A DNA stretch of 64,000 nt from Favolaschia claudopus (taxonomy: Eukaryota; Basidiomycota; Agaricomycetes; Agaricales; Mycenaceae): the NCBI GenBank assembly GCA_037176885.1, contig JAWWNJ010000046.1, positions 248,001 to 312,000 of the forward strand. The letters are read 5' to 3'. Numbering within the stretch: the first letter of the stretch is position 1; each line of letters starts with the position of its first letter. Positions 28,671-38,296 of the stretch are shown here, piece by piece. The notes under the pieces were generated by a model, which was given only the letters and a program-made list of their open reading frames with translations, did not search any database and was not told the DNA's origin. The position numbers and the translations under genes are program-made.

Positions 28671-29965
28671 ATGAGCACCCCCGAATCCCAATCCCCCTTC
28701 CACATCCAAGAGCTCTGCGACCAAATTGCGCTCTCCGTCCCAGCCTCCCCCGCCCCAAGCTCAGACCTTCAAATCCGCACCCTCCGCACCCTCTCCCTCG
28801 TCTCCCCCGCCTTCAAATCCGCCGCCCAACGCATCCTCTTCTGCGACATCGACGTCAAATCCCTCACCCTCCGCGGCAAACGCGAAGAAGTTCAGGCATG
28901 GAACAGATTCCTCCTCATCGTCACCACACACTCCCCGCACCTCCTCACCTACATCAAACGCCTCGACCTCCCCTTCCGCGACGACGTCCTCAGTAAACTC
29001 CGATCCCTGCATTTTCCCAACGTGCAAGCACTGGTATTCCGCGGACCAGATCTCTTCCGCGAGACCGATGTGGCGTTGGAGGTGATGTCGGAGATGATGC
29101 GGCTCCCCAGCGTCCGCAGCGCGTCGTTCCTCAACCTCACCTGCCCCGTCCCGCGCTTCCTCCGCCTATTCGAGCATTGCTCGGCCGCGCTATCGTCAGT
29201 AACGCTCGAGAACATTCCCGCGATCGAAAGACCGGTGCATGTTCCCGCGAGGCGGGTCGAATTGAAGCAGTTTCAGTTCAGTAATATGCCCGTGCAGCTG
29301 TGTCCGGAGTGGCTTTTCAATCGGACGTGTCCGTTTGATTTCAGCCATGTCCAGGTGGTGGCGTTTCCGTGGAATAGTCGGGGAGGGAATATTGTGCCTG
29401 TACTTGCGGGGATTTTGGATCGTGTAAGGGGTAGTGTAAGGAGGTTGGCGCTTTTGGATCCGCGTATGTGTGATTCCTCTTTGTTTTATTTGATTTTATA
29501 TCATTCATCTTCAACGTACCTATGGCTGCAACGTTCTGAACTTCTTTCATTCTAGGATACATCACCCCTCCCATCTCCCTTGCAAATATGCCGAAGCTTC
29601 AACACCTCGAACTCGACATCATCGGTGACCACCTTCTCTCCGTCCTCCTCCCCGCTCTCTCCGCTGCTGGCGGGCGGCTGAAACTCCTACGTCTAAGCGT
29701 CCGGTACGATGATAAACCCAGCGACATCCGTGCTCTCGAAAGACTCGGCGCGGCGATGACCCTGGACGTCCTCCCCGTATTACAATACTTCTATCTCATC
29801 ATGCCTGGCGTGCAGATCAACACTGTGAAGGGAATCGATGGGCTGGAGGGTGTGAGGAGGGAGAGAATCGAGAGGGCGTTTGCTGTTTGGAAGAATGCGG
29901 GGAACTTTAAACTGGTGGATTATTATTCGTGGATTGTGCGTACTTTTTCCAGTTTCCATGTTTGA
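28671..29965 (+). CDS. F-box/LRR-like protein of basidiomycete type
   Basis: Two exons are joined at an intron of about 92 nt (29465-29556). The N-terminus after MSTPESQSPFHIQ reads LRTLSLVSPAFKSAAQRILF, matching the second half of the F-box-like motif in large agaricomycete families (V...F..A.Q..LF). It is followed by weak leucine-rich segments: HLLTYIKRLDLPFRDDV, LHFPNVQALVFRGPDLF and, in exon 2, MPKLQHLELDIIGDHLL. Such proteins are thought to choose substrates for SCF ubiquitin ligases; the F-box here is weak and that role is inference. An upstream in-frame ATG at 28617 exists, but 28671 gives the usual short tail. A GTGCGT donor near 29937 could extend the 3' end by another exon. Confidence 0.75.
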
Positions 29966-30456
29966 TTCTGATGTCGTGGGATAGAATCAGTGAAACCCAG
30001 TGTTTGGGAATGTCTGGTAATGTTCAATTGCTGATGCTGGTGGGATTCTCTTATATCAATTCGCTTCAAGTCTCTGAGGGGTTGCATGGAACCACAAATA
30101 GATCTGTACAATTTCTGGGCTGTATGATATTTATTATTTGTTTGTTTAGTCCTACGATTGAAGTTTAGGTTCTTTTGTGATTTCAGGATCAGAGCACCTC
30201 CTAATCGTCCAGTAGTTTAACCATACATTTAATGCCTGGTTCTTCCATCTCCTGAAGAGTCAATCGATTCACCTGCAATCTCGAATGGTTGAATTCGACG
30301 GCATCGCGGCAATCATTACTATCAACAGAAAGCCTGTGTTGCCACGCATGATGCATCATCTTCTCTCGTCCCCCTCGATGTCGCGCTCAGCGACGATATC
30401 CAATACAGCGCGTGTCTCTCTTCATCTGAGCGTTCAAATCTACTGACCTTCCGCAG
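29966..30456. other. Intergenic and 5' end of the first Ras-like gene
   Basis: No motif was seen. By analogy with the second Ras gene, a very short first coding exon should lie within about 120 bp before 30457. ATGs at about 30350 and 30390 are candidates, but I could not join one in frame with confidence. Confidence 0.4.
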
Positions 30457-31382
30457 CCTACAGCACCACCCACGGCCAAGTACAGCCTCACGGTCATCGG
30501 TGAATGCGGTTCTGGAAAATCGGCCCTGACAATACGGTTTGCGCATGGTCGCGTTTCGCTTCTTTTGCGACTTGAATGCGGCCTGAACACGGAACCTTGT
30601 AGGAGAGTTCCTGACACTGTACGATCCACGTGTGTTTCCGCTCTAGTTTTACATTCAGAATTCTCATCGTCTTCAGATATTGAAGGTCGATGCTCACGCT
30701 AGTTTCTGCTCCTTAAACGCTAATCCTCCTCAGATGTCTTTCAAAAGCAATGCTTGCTTGACAAAGAACTCGCGCTGTTGGAGATTTTAGACACTGCTAT
30801 GGAAGAGGAATGGGGGTATGTTTTTTTTGCCGCTCGACATCTACTAGCACCGAGGAGGCACTTCAGCATGCCACGGTACCACTATTCTACGGGAGACGGT
30901 GTCCTCCTTGTGTACTCCATCACCTCCCGAGCCTCGTTCAATGCTCTCCGAGCACATCACCGCGAACTATTAAACGTCAGAGGGAACAATATCTTTTCCG
31001 CCATCGTTGTGGGCAACAAATCTGACTTGGAATTTCAGCGACAAGTCAGCGCGAATGGTACAGTTTCAAAGTTGTTATGTTTCGCTTGATTTGGCTGAGC
31101 CCGACATACACAGAGGGCCATCAGCTAGCGACGGAGCTCGGTGGTTATAAATTCATCGAGACTTCAGCCCTATCAGGTAGCAATGTCGATGAAGCGTTCA
31201 CAGCGCTCGCCCGAGAAGTTCGTCAGCGTAACAAGGTTAGGAACTTTCTCTCACTTTATGTATATCTCCCAGAACTCACCGATTTAGTGCAGCCTATCCC
31301 TGATCTTGTCGGCGTCAAAACTGTGAAGCCGTCCCCTCGCACAGACTTGATCTGTTGCGGGCATGGTTGTGTGGTACTTTGA
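30457..31382 (+). CDS. Divergent Ras-like GTPase (switch residues lost)
   Basis: Ras-family protein from seven visible exons, with a short first exon not placed. Exons: 30457-30547 (TVIGECGSGKSALTIRFAH, intact P-loop GxxxxGKS), 30603-30629, a 9-nt micro-exon 30677-30685, 30734-30815, 30867-31057, 31114-31235 and 31293-31382. Switch I reads YDPHIEDVF, with His where Ras has the Mg-binding Thr35. Switch II reads LDTAMEEEW instead of LDTAGQEEF, so both Gly60 and the catalytic Gln61 equivalents are replaced. NKSD and ETSA guanine-binding motifs remain. The C-terminus CCGHGCVVL is a CaaX box ending in Leu, suggesting geranylgeranylation and a membrane location. All frames are open and splice sites good, so it is not obviously a pseudogene. 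It may bind nucleotide but is unlikely to cycle like Ras. It lies just upstream of a conventional paralogue with the same exon plan. Confidence 0.82.
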
Positions 31383-31789
31383 AGTGCTCGGACTTATCCG
31401 GTCCATGCTTTCGAAAATTATTGCTAATTATACCCCAGTCCGATGAAGTGAGATGCGTCAATTTAGTTTGTCGCAACACTGGAAAAGCCTAACCGCCTTC
31501 CACACTGATGATCAATCTCCCCATCGTCGTACATACTGTACATGACTCTGAACGCTTGCTCTTCTGTGGATCTAATTTCCTATTCGACGTCCTAACAGTC
31601 GCATTGACGTTCATTGACATTGAACAGCCTCTCTACAGCCATTTATGCACAAGAGCTCCCCTAATACGCTCTGGGTACCGCCTCTACCTGGATCTCATCA
31701 GACTGATCATCTTCACTGTACATACTTAGGGGTACGAATCGGACAGGCCACCGACATCAGATATCAAACCACCATCTCAAGCTGTATTT

Positions 31790-31926
31790 AGGGTGCCCGT
31801 TTTAACCTTGACTGCATCTCATCGTGTCGTATCGTGTCGTTCCCTTTCCCTTTCCGTTTCCCCTCACCCCGACCTCTCTTTCTCCCTCCCCTCCCCGTCC
31901 CCCTCGTCTTCCACCTTCGTCTCATA
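31790..31926 (+). promoter_or_regulatory. Pyrimidine-rich promoter/leader of the Ras gene
   Basis: Directly before the ATG at 31927 lies a run of C/T tracts (for example CCCTTTCCCTTTCCGTTTCC and CTCTCTTTCTCCCTCCCC) about 80 bp long. CT-rich leaders of this kind are common upstream of well-expressed fungal housekeeping genes. No such tract precedes the divergent upstream copy. Confidence 0.55.
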
Positions 31927-32967
31927 ATGCCAGCTTCAGTTGCGTATCTTGTGAAATGTTGCCCCTTCGACACCGGCTGAGACTCTGTGTAATCAATTCG
32001 CAGCCGGTAGCGCAACTCGTGCGAGAATATCGGCTCGTCGTCGCTGGAGGAGGAGGTGTCGGGAAATCCGCTTTGACGGTTCAATTTGTTCGAGGTAAGC
32101 GATTCCTTGGAGTCACACGACGATTCCAAATATGACGGACACGATATCGCAGGCCACTTTCTCGACTTCTACGATCCAAGTGAGTGTCATCCGACGGCGC
32201 GGACATGAATGCTGAACTCGCGTCTAGCTATCGAGGGTACGAAGAATTGAGCTCTGCGTAGTTGCAAAATTTATGCCAGTCCGATCAGACTCGTACCAGA
32301 AGCAATGTCTCATTGACGAGGAACTCGCGATGTTGGACGTTTTGGACACAGCTGGGCAGGAGGAATTTGCGTATGTTCTCTCCACCCTGACATTCATTCC
32401 CTCTTCCTTTTCACTTGCTGACGCAAACAATCTGCCAGTGCTATGCGAGAACAATACATCCGCAGCGGTGAAGGCTTCCTCCTCGTCTACTCCATCACCT
32501 CCCGCGACTCCTTCGACGAACTCAAGCGGTACTATCGCCAGATTCAACGCGTGAAAGATCAAGATGTCTGTCCGGCGATTCTGGTGGGCAATAAAAGCGA
32601 CTTGGAGTTTGAGCGGCAGGTCAGCGTGAATGGTACGTGTACGATATACATCCGAATCATTGGCCCCTTTGCTCTGGACTCGGAGACTTACTGCTTAGCA
32701 GAGGGGCGCGAGCTAGCGAAACGGTTTGGCGGCTGTAGATTTATCGAGACCTCCGCTCGATTACGTCTGAATGTGGATGAGGCCTTCATGGGGCTCGTAC
32801 GAGAAATTCGTCGTCGGTGTAGCAAGGTTCGGAGTTGTATTTCCGGACAAGGTCACTTACTGAATCATTCCGTGTAGCCCGCTGGCGGTTCTCTCGATAC
32901 AAAACCTCTACCAGCCTCCCCGCGCGAATACCTGAATTGTTGTGGCGGCGGTTGTGTGATACTTTGA
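31927..32967 (+). CDS. Ras-family small GTPase
   Basis: Canonical Ras-type switch protein, predicted on the plasma or inner membranes and acting in signalling. Eight exons: 31927-31938 (MPAS), 32004-32094, 32153-32179, micro-exon 32228-32236, 32289-32370, 32439-32632, 32702-32826 and 32878-32967. The protein reads [20 protein letters not shown] (P-loop), effector loop YDPTIEDSYQKQ identical to Ras over the core, switch [18 protein letters not shown], then [13 protein letters not shown] and [14 protein letters not shown] for guanine recognition, and the CaaX end GGGCVIL. A terminal Leu favours geranylgeranyl over farnesyl. The 9-nt micro-exon supplies the Thr-Ile-Glu codons of the effector loop, so correct splicing is required for function. 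The closest relatives should be Ras/Rap-like fungal GTPases. The upstream copy is a tandem duplicate. Confidence 0.92.
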
Positions 32968-33207
32968 GCTGGTCGAGATGTTTTGGCAAATATAACGTTC
33001 GGAATCCATCAGTATTGTTTCGTGAATGCACTGTATTTTGTAGAATCTTAACCATTTGTAGATTTTGAATGTATGAACTGTGAACAAATTCGATTGCGAG
33101 ATAACACGATGAATCAACATATGTGTTGCGAAGTACGAGCAAATTGGTATAGCAATTATCTGAGAATAGATTCAACAGCGTTCATCTACGCTAATAAAGC
33201 GACCGGA

Positions 33208-34447
33208 TTACAATCCATACTGTTCGCTGAAAATGCTCGGCAGCTGAAAGTGGTCCTGGAGAGCTACTGATTTCTTCGCCAGCAAACCCAATACGGCCTC
33301 TTCGCCATGCGCTCGACAACATCCGATCAACTTCTTTCGCACGCGGGAACTTGACAAATGTGCAAGAGCGGATTCCAGACGCCCCAAAAGATCGATGGAG
33401 TGGAAGTAGCTGACGGGTTCCTGCGAATTTATCGCGTCCTTCCACATCGCCAGCCATTGTTCTTTGCATTTCGCGTGGTTCTCGGTAAGACAGCTTACTT
33501 CTTGGGGCAACAACGGAGGGTGTTGTGCAAGCTGCCAGACGGTGCGATGTAGCGACCAGTGTCCGAAGGACAATCTAGTCAAATGAAGTGTGTTCAGCTC
33601 TTCGCAGGCTGCAAAGATCGCGGGGTTCTCGGACCCTTGACCTCCGAGTGGCAGACTACACTGAAGCTGAGCATAGTACGCCAGAGCACTGAGGCGTGGA
33701 TGTCCTTCGCCCTCGAGGGCGACGATAAGTCGTGCCGGGTTCGCTCCACCTTTCAACAACTCCTCCATGCAGTCTACAACGTCTCCAATCAGCTCGTGGT
33801 CGGCGATGCGTCTGGCGAGGGTCATGACCCGGACGAGCAACGGACAGGTAGCTTCCGTGAATTTGAGTTTCGGAACAACGGCTTTGATCGTCTGCAAACT
33901 CCAGTTCTCGAGAGAGGTGAACTGATATTTGTTTGTGATTTCGGCGACCAGGAGAAGCCAATCCAGGTCGTTCATGTTCTTGACCTTCGATTGGTAATTC
34001 GAAACGTCAGATGCGCTAACAAATAAATAATGAGATCTGGCATTTTGTGCAATGAAAAACGAGACTCTACAGTGCATATAGAACCCATAGAAGGGCTCTG
34101 AAAGCTTCGACCGAGTCCGTTACAACAAGGGCTGTTTCATCCGTCAATCCGTCTGGAGCTGCCTCAGCATCGGACCCTCCAGCAACGACAAACATGTCCT
34201 TGAACATTGAAGAATCACGAGAAAGCATGAATCTATGGATCTGATACGAACTCCATCCGAACTTCGTACAAAAAACTTGGAGGCGACTCACTCGGAAAAG
34301 CTTGCTGCCTGCGCGGATGACGAAGTCTCCGTCGTCGAAATAATGCTTCTCGTCCCGGGTGATTTCTTCTGCTGCAACTGGGTTTGCAAGGGCTTCAGAT
34401 CTTGGAGAGCTATCGACTCGAGCCCGCTTTCTGGGAACGGTGGCCAT
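33208..34447 (-). CDS. BTB/POZ-domain protein of basidiomycete type
   Basis: Probable protein-protein adaptor in the nucleus or cytoplasm. A basic start MATVPRKRARVDSS could serve as a nuclear signal. The BTB core follows: YFDDGDFVIRAGSKLFR, intron, IHRFMLSRDSSMFKDMF, then ETALVVTDSVEAFRALLWVL, intron, NDLDWLLLVAEITNKYQFTS. The rest is a helical C-terminal part common in agaricomycete BTB proteins (YFHSIDLLGRLESALAHL near the end). Three exons. The introns were placed at GTGAGT...TATCAG (about 34293-34238) and GTAGAG...TGTTAG (about 34077-34020), both keeping frame. These proteins are abundant in mushrooms and mostly of unknown role. Confidence 0.85.
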
Positions 34448-34704
34448 TCAGAGGGTGAATAGAATCTATAGAAGATGGGAAGAGGTGTTGATTCGTCGGT
34501 TGAATGAAGAGGAGTAAGTAGTATTTAAGGCATCGTAAACTCAACTTGGTGCCCGAAAAGATACCGCGATGTAATGTAACTACGTGGCGCAAGATTCTGA
34601 TAAAGCAGGTTACTCTGAAACAAGCTATTCAGTTTTGCTCAGCGAATGTTGAAAATTACGGTGTTCTCCGGCACTCATCGGAAAATGATTGCCGCAATTG
34701 ATGA

Positions 34705-36822
34705 TCAATTTTGTCGCCCAGCCAAAGCTTCAACAATGTCAGAACGAGGCCTTATCTCGCACTCAAAGCGTGGTGGACGACTAGAGTATGAGAGTTCGCA
34801 GCGTCAATCCTCGCATTTTCGCAACGATGAGCAAATCGTACCTCAGCAACGACGACGTATATCTGATCTCTGCATCCCCCGTTCCCTTCGGACCCCGAAT
34901 ATCGAACGCGGTGAGGATCATTGCGATGGATATGAACAGAATATCGTCGGCCAAGTCTTTCCCCGGACACACCCGCCTTCCGTAGCCGAATGCGAACTTT
35001 CGTGGGTCGGGATTGATTTCGGGTTGCGCGTCTGTATTGTTCAAGAACCGTTCGGGGTTGAAGGTCATGGGGTCGGGATAGATAGACTCGTTGTGTAGAA
35101 TCGCCCTGCCCATAACGAGCAAAACGAGAATTTGGTTCAATGAAGCAGCGAACTGGGAATATGTTGAACTAACCATGAGTTCGGAACCATAATCGCCCCT
35201 TTTGGAATGAGGAACCCCATGTACGTATCGTCTTCCAGAGCACGATGAGCAATTGCTAGCGGTAGAACCGGGTTCCAGCGATGCACCTAATTAACTATCA
35301 CATCAACATTCACGGTCGTGGAGATATTAGCAAAAAAATAGTCGAAGTGGATATATACCTCAGAGAGTAGAGCATTGACGTAGAGTAGATTGGACCGGTC
35401 CTCAAAAGAAGGAAGCCGTTCCATCCCTACCACTCTATCCAATTCCTCTCGAGCTTTGGCCTGTACTTCCGGGTACAGTGACATGGCAAAAAAGAACGAT
35501 TCAAGGGCAGCCACCGTCTACGAAATATTTCGGGAAAAAATAAATGACCCCAGGAGAGAGTTCGGGAGACGACTCACTGTATCGGTCGCCGCTGCGAGAA
35601 TCAACGAAATTAATTATGTAGTAAGGAGATTCAGAGACAGAACGCACCCCCGAAGATTGACGCCGATGTCCACTTGTACAAGAAATCGTCCTCCGCAGTG
35701 AGATTCTGTTCTCGTTGAATTAAACTTGCAGTGAAGGAAGCCTTAGCTGTCCCCCGAGCCTTCATGTAACATCATACATCCGGGCCCGAAGACAATAAAT
35801 CGCTTACCACCTCGGCTTTCACGAAATCATACGGCACATCCCGAAGCAGTTCCGCGCTGTGCCGAAACTCCTTTGCCTCCCGACGAAACTTCGCCCCCAT
35901 CATCCATGTTGGAATGTATTGCACTTGCAAAGCCTCAAGAATTAGTCGGGTTTAATTGGAAGGCAGGATTGGGGAATGGCCGGCGTACAAATGGGCAACG
36001 AGTCGCACAGGTATGCACCTGAGATGATACATTGAACGAAATCGGCGTTGGCCTTCTTGCCTATAGGTATGAGCGGGTCGTTCTCCTTTTGTACGGTGTA
36101 TCCGTGAGTGACTGCGAATGTTATGGAAGCAATGGTACTAAGGAGAATCGACATCAACTCTTTGACCAATCCAAGCGCGAGGAGCATTAACTGACAGGTG
36201 AATTTCCTCCCTAAAAGACTCCGGCTTCTTCAATAACTTCAGAAGGAAGATTTTGAGATTCTTCTCCTCTAGAGATTGCCACTGCACGGTCGATTTTGAG
36301 CCCATGATTCCGGTTGATAACTTGCGTTGTTGACGGAAGAAGTCGCCGTAGGCGCGGAGAGGGAGAGCATATTTGTAGCCAACCCTAATCTCAAGCCTCA
36401 GTCCCGTTTGACGGAAGAAGAGGCACGAAAGTTGAACGACGTACACCTCCCCGCCAAAATACAACGCCGGTCGGTCACTATAATTTGCGCTTCGTCGATC
36501 CAAAAGGTCTCTGACGACTTGCGCAGAGTTTAGGATTATAATGGACTGCCCGAAGACCGAAACTTGTATTATCGGTCCTTGGGCGTGCGTAAGACAGAGA
36601 CGTTTGACGCAAGTGAGACTGACCGTGCGCCTTTGCCCAAGCATTATAAGTGAGCCACGGGCTTTCGGTGGGCATTTGAAAAGCATTTCCGATCCATGGG
36701 AGACCTTTCGGTCCCGGGGGAAGATGGGTGCGCGATTTACGAGCGCGGAGAATCCAGCAGCACCAAATCAGCGCTGCGATCAGGGGGAGGAGCGAGGGAG
36801 GAATGGGATCAAGAGTTTCCAT
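34705..36822 (-). CDS. Cytochrome P450 monooxygenase
   Basis: Heme-thiolate monooxygenase anchored in the ER membrane. The ATG at 36822 gives [12 protein letters not shown], a membrane anchor [15 protein letters not shown] and the proline hinge [13 protein letters not shown]. Nine or more short exons can be joined: [36 protein letters not shown] (helix C), [20 protein letters not shown], the I-helix [20 protein letters not shown] (motif AGxDT with Ala for Gly), the K-helix ExxR region and [20 protein letters not shown], then the heme loop [18 protein letters not shown] with the Cys ligand. The last exon gives [18 protein letters not shown] and a stop at 34705. No frame break was found once introns were placed, so it looks functional. 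It resembles basidiomycete P450s often annotated as O-methylsterigmatocystin-oxidoreductase-like; the substrate is unknown. A GMC oxidoreductase lies 1.5 kb away on the same strand. Confidence 0.9.
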
Positions 36823-38296
36823 AAGGGAGATAGATACAAACGGTGGGACGAAGGGCCACAAGGAATTTATACAAACGTCGTGGAATAGAGTTATGTCATG
36901 GAGCGCGATTGAGTCATGCTTGAATGCGTGAGTGTGCCTCGCGATCCACGCACTTTCATCCATTCAATCGCTGAACAACTGACCTCGGATTGTGGCAGGT
37001 ACTGTATTTAACGAGCCTATTTCTGTTCGATCTCGCCCTGAGCGTCGGGTTAACGATTCATTGGTGGCGCACACATTCCGCTAGTCATTAGTAAAGGACA
37101 TACATAGTATGATTTGATACGTACCTCGTCCTGGTTCGGCCATCGTCCGATTAATCTTGGAGTACATTGATCGGAGAATTCTGGTGCTAGAAGAAATGTT
37201 AGACCCAATGATAGTACGCACTATTGTAGTCCTTGGTCCTTGGACACACAAGAATACCGTTTCTCCAATGTGAATCGTGCGGCTGCCGTGTCATACTTAT
37301 ACGACGTTGACTTCTGTAACGAGTTATCGAGTTTGAGTCTGTGCAAGAGACTACTTAACGTTGACTCGGAGAATCAATCTGCCTGCCTGGCCGATGTACC
37401 TTGATACTGAGGAGCCGTGTGTTGAAGCAAAAGACGTGCAGGACCGAGACCACACACGCCCGAGCAGCGAAATAACCCCAGCGAGATGAAGGGAAGAAAC
37501 CAGAAGGCTTCGGCAATCACCGATCCGAGTCATCGGCGCGAAGGTTTTGCCAACTCGAGCCAAACATCCCTCTTGTGTGCTCCGACATCATTGCCGTTTC
37601 ATTCGGAATCATTCCTCCCATTCTTCCCTCAAGTTGTACCAGCGGGATCGCAATGGAATGCTTGACTCAATCTTAGTCCGTTGTCCGACGGTCCAACTCG
37701 GCGATTCGTCGACTCTCCGACGAGCTGAGTAGCTCTGGCTGAGTCTACCCCCTGGAATTCTGGCCTTCATTGTCGCCACCACTCTTGTTACGCTTCAAAT
37801 TCTGTGAGTCTTGCTGGACGTTCTCCCATATCACGAATCATGATTCAGATGCGGACTAATCTGAGGCCGACGACGACGATCTCCACTCAGGCTCTCAGGC
37901 TCAGCGGCGACGACGCGGCGGCGTTTCCCGATCATTTATATCCATCCTGGCAACTTAGGGTCCCCCGCTTTCTCATGAGTGACACGTTGACGTCTCAATG
38001 CCGATCTTCCAACACATTGAAGGAAACTCCTACTTATCTCTCTCGCGCGGCGCCACGATACAAATGGGCATCTTGAATACGCCGATGATCATTCTTCTCT
38101 GCCGGTGTAGAGCCTCTCGCGGTGCACCCCCTGCGACCCGTGACATAGTCTTGTTCTATCTTCTAGGTGTTTGCTTAGAGGAACGTGAGGAGTGCATTGC
38201 CCTCATGAGTAACTACGGTTTCCAAACTACTGTGTACGTGCTCTATGTGTTGTTACAAAAAGCTCTTCTTTGATCACGGAAAATTCAATCCCAGAT
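36823..38296. other. Intergenic between P450 and GMC genes
   Basis: Promoter side of the P450 and 3' side of the GMC gene. Several plus-strand open frames of 60-90 codons (for example 37804-38076) carry no recognised motif, and I found no splice chain linking them. Confidence 0.45.

Noticed and set aside
37804..38273. Possible plus-strand gene between P450 and GMC
   Set aside because: Two overlapping frames of about 90 codons without motif or consistent splice sites. Not enough support.
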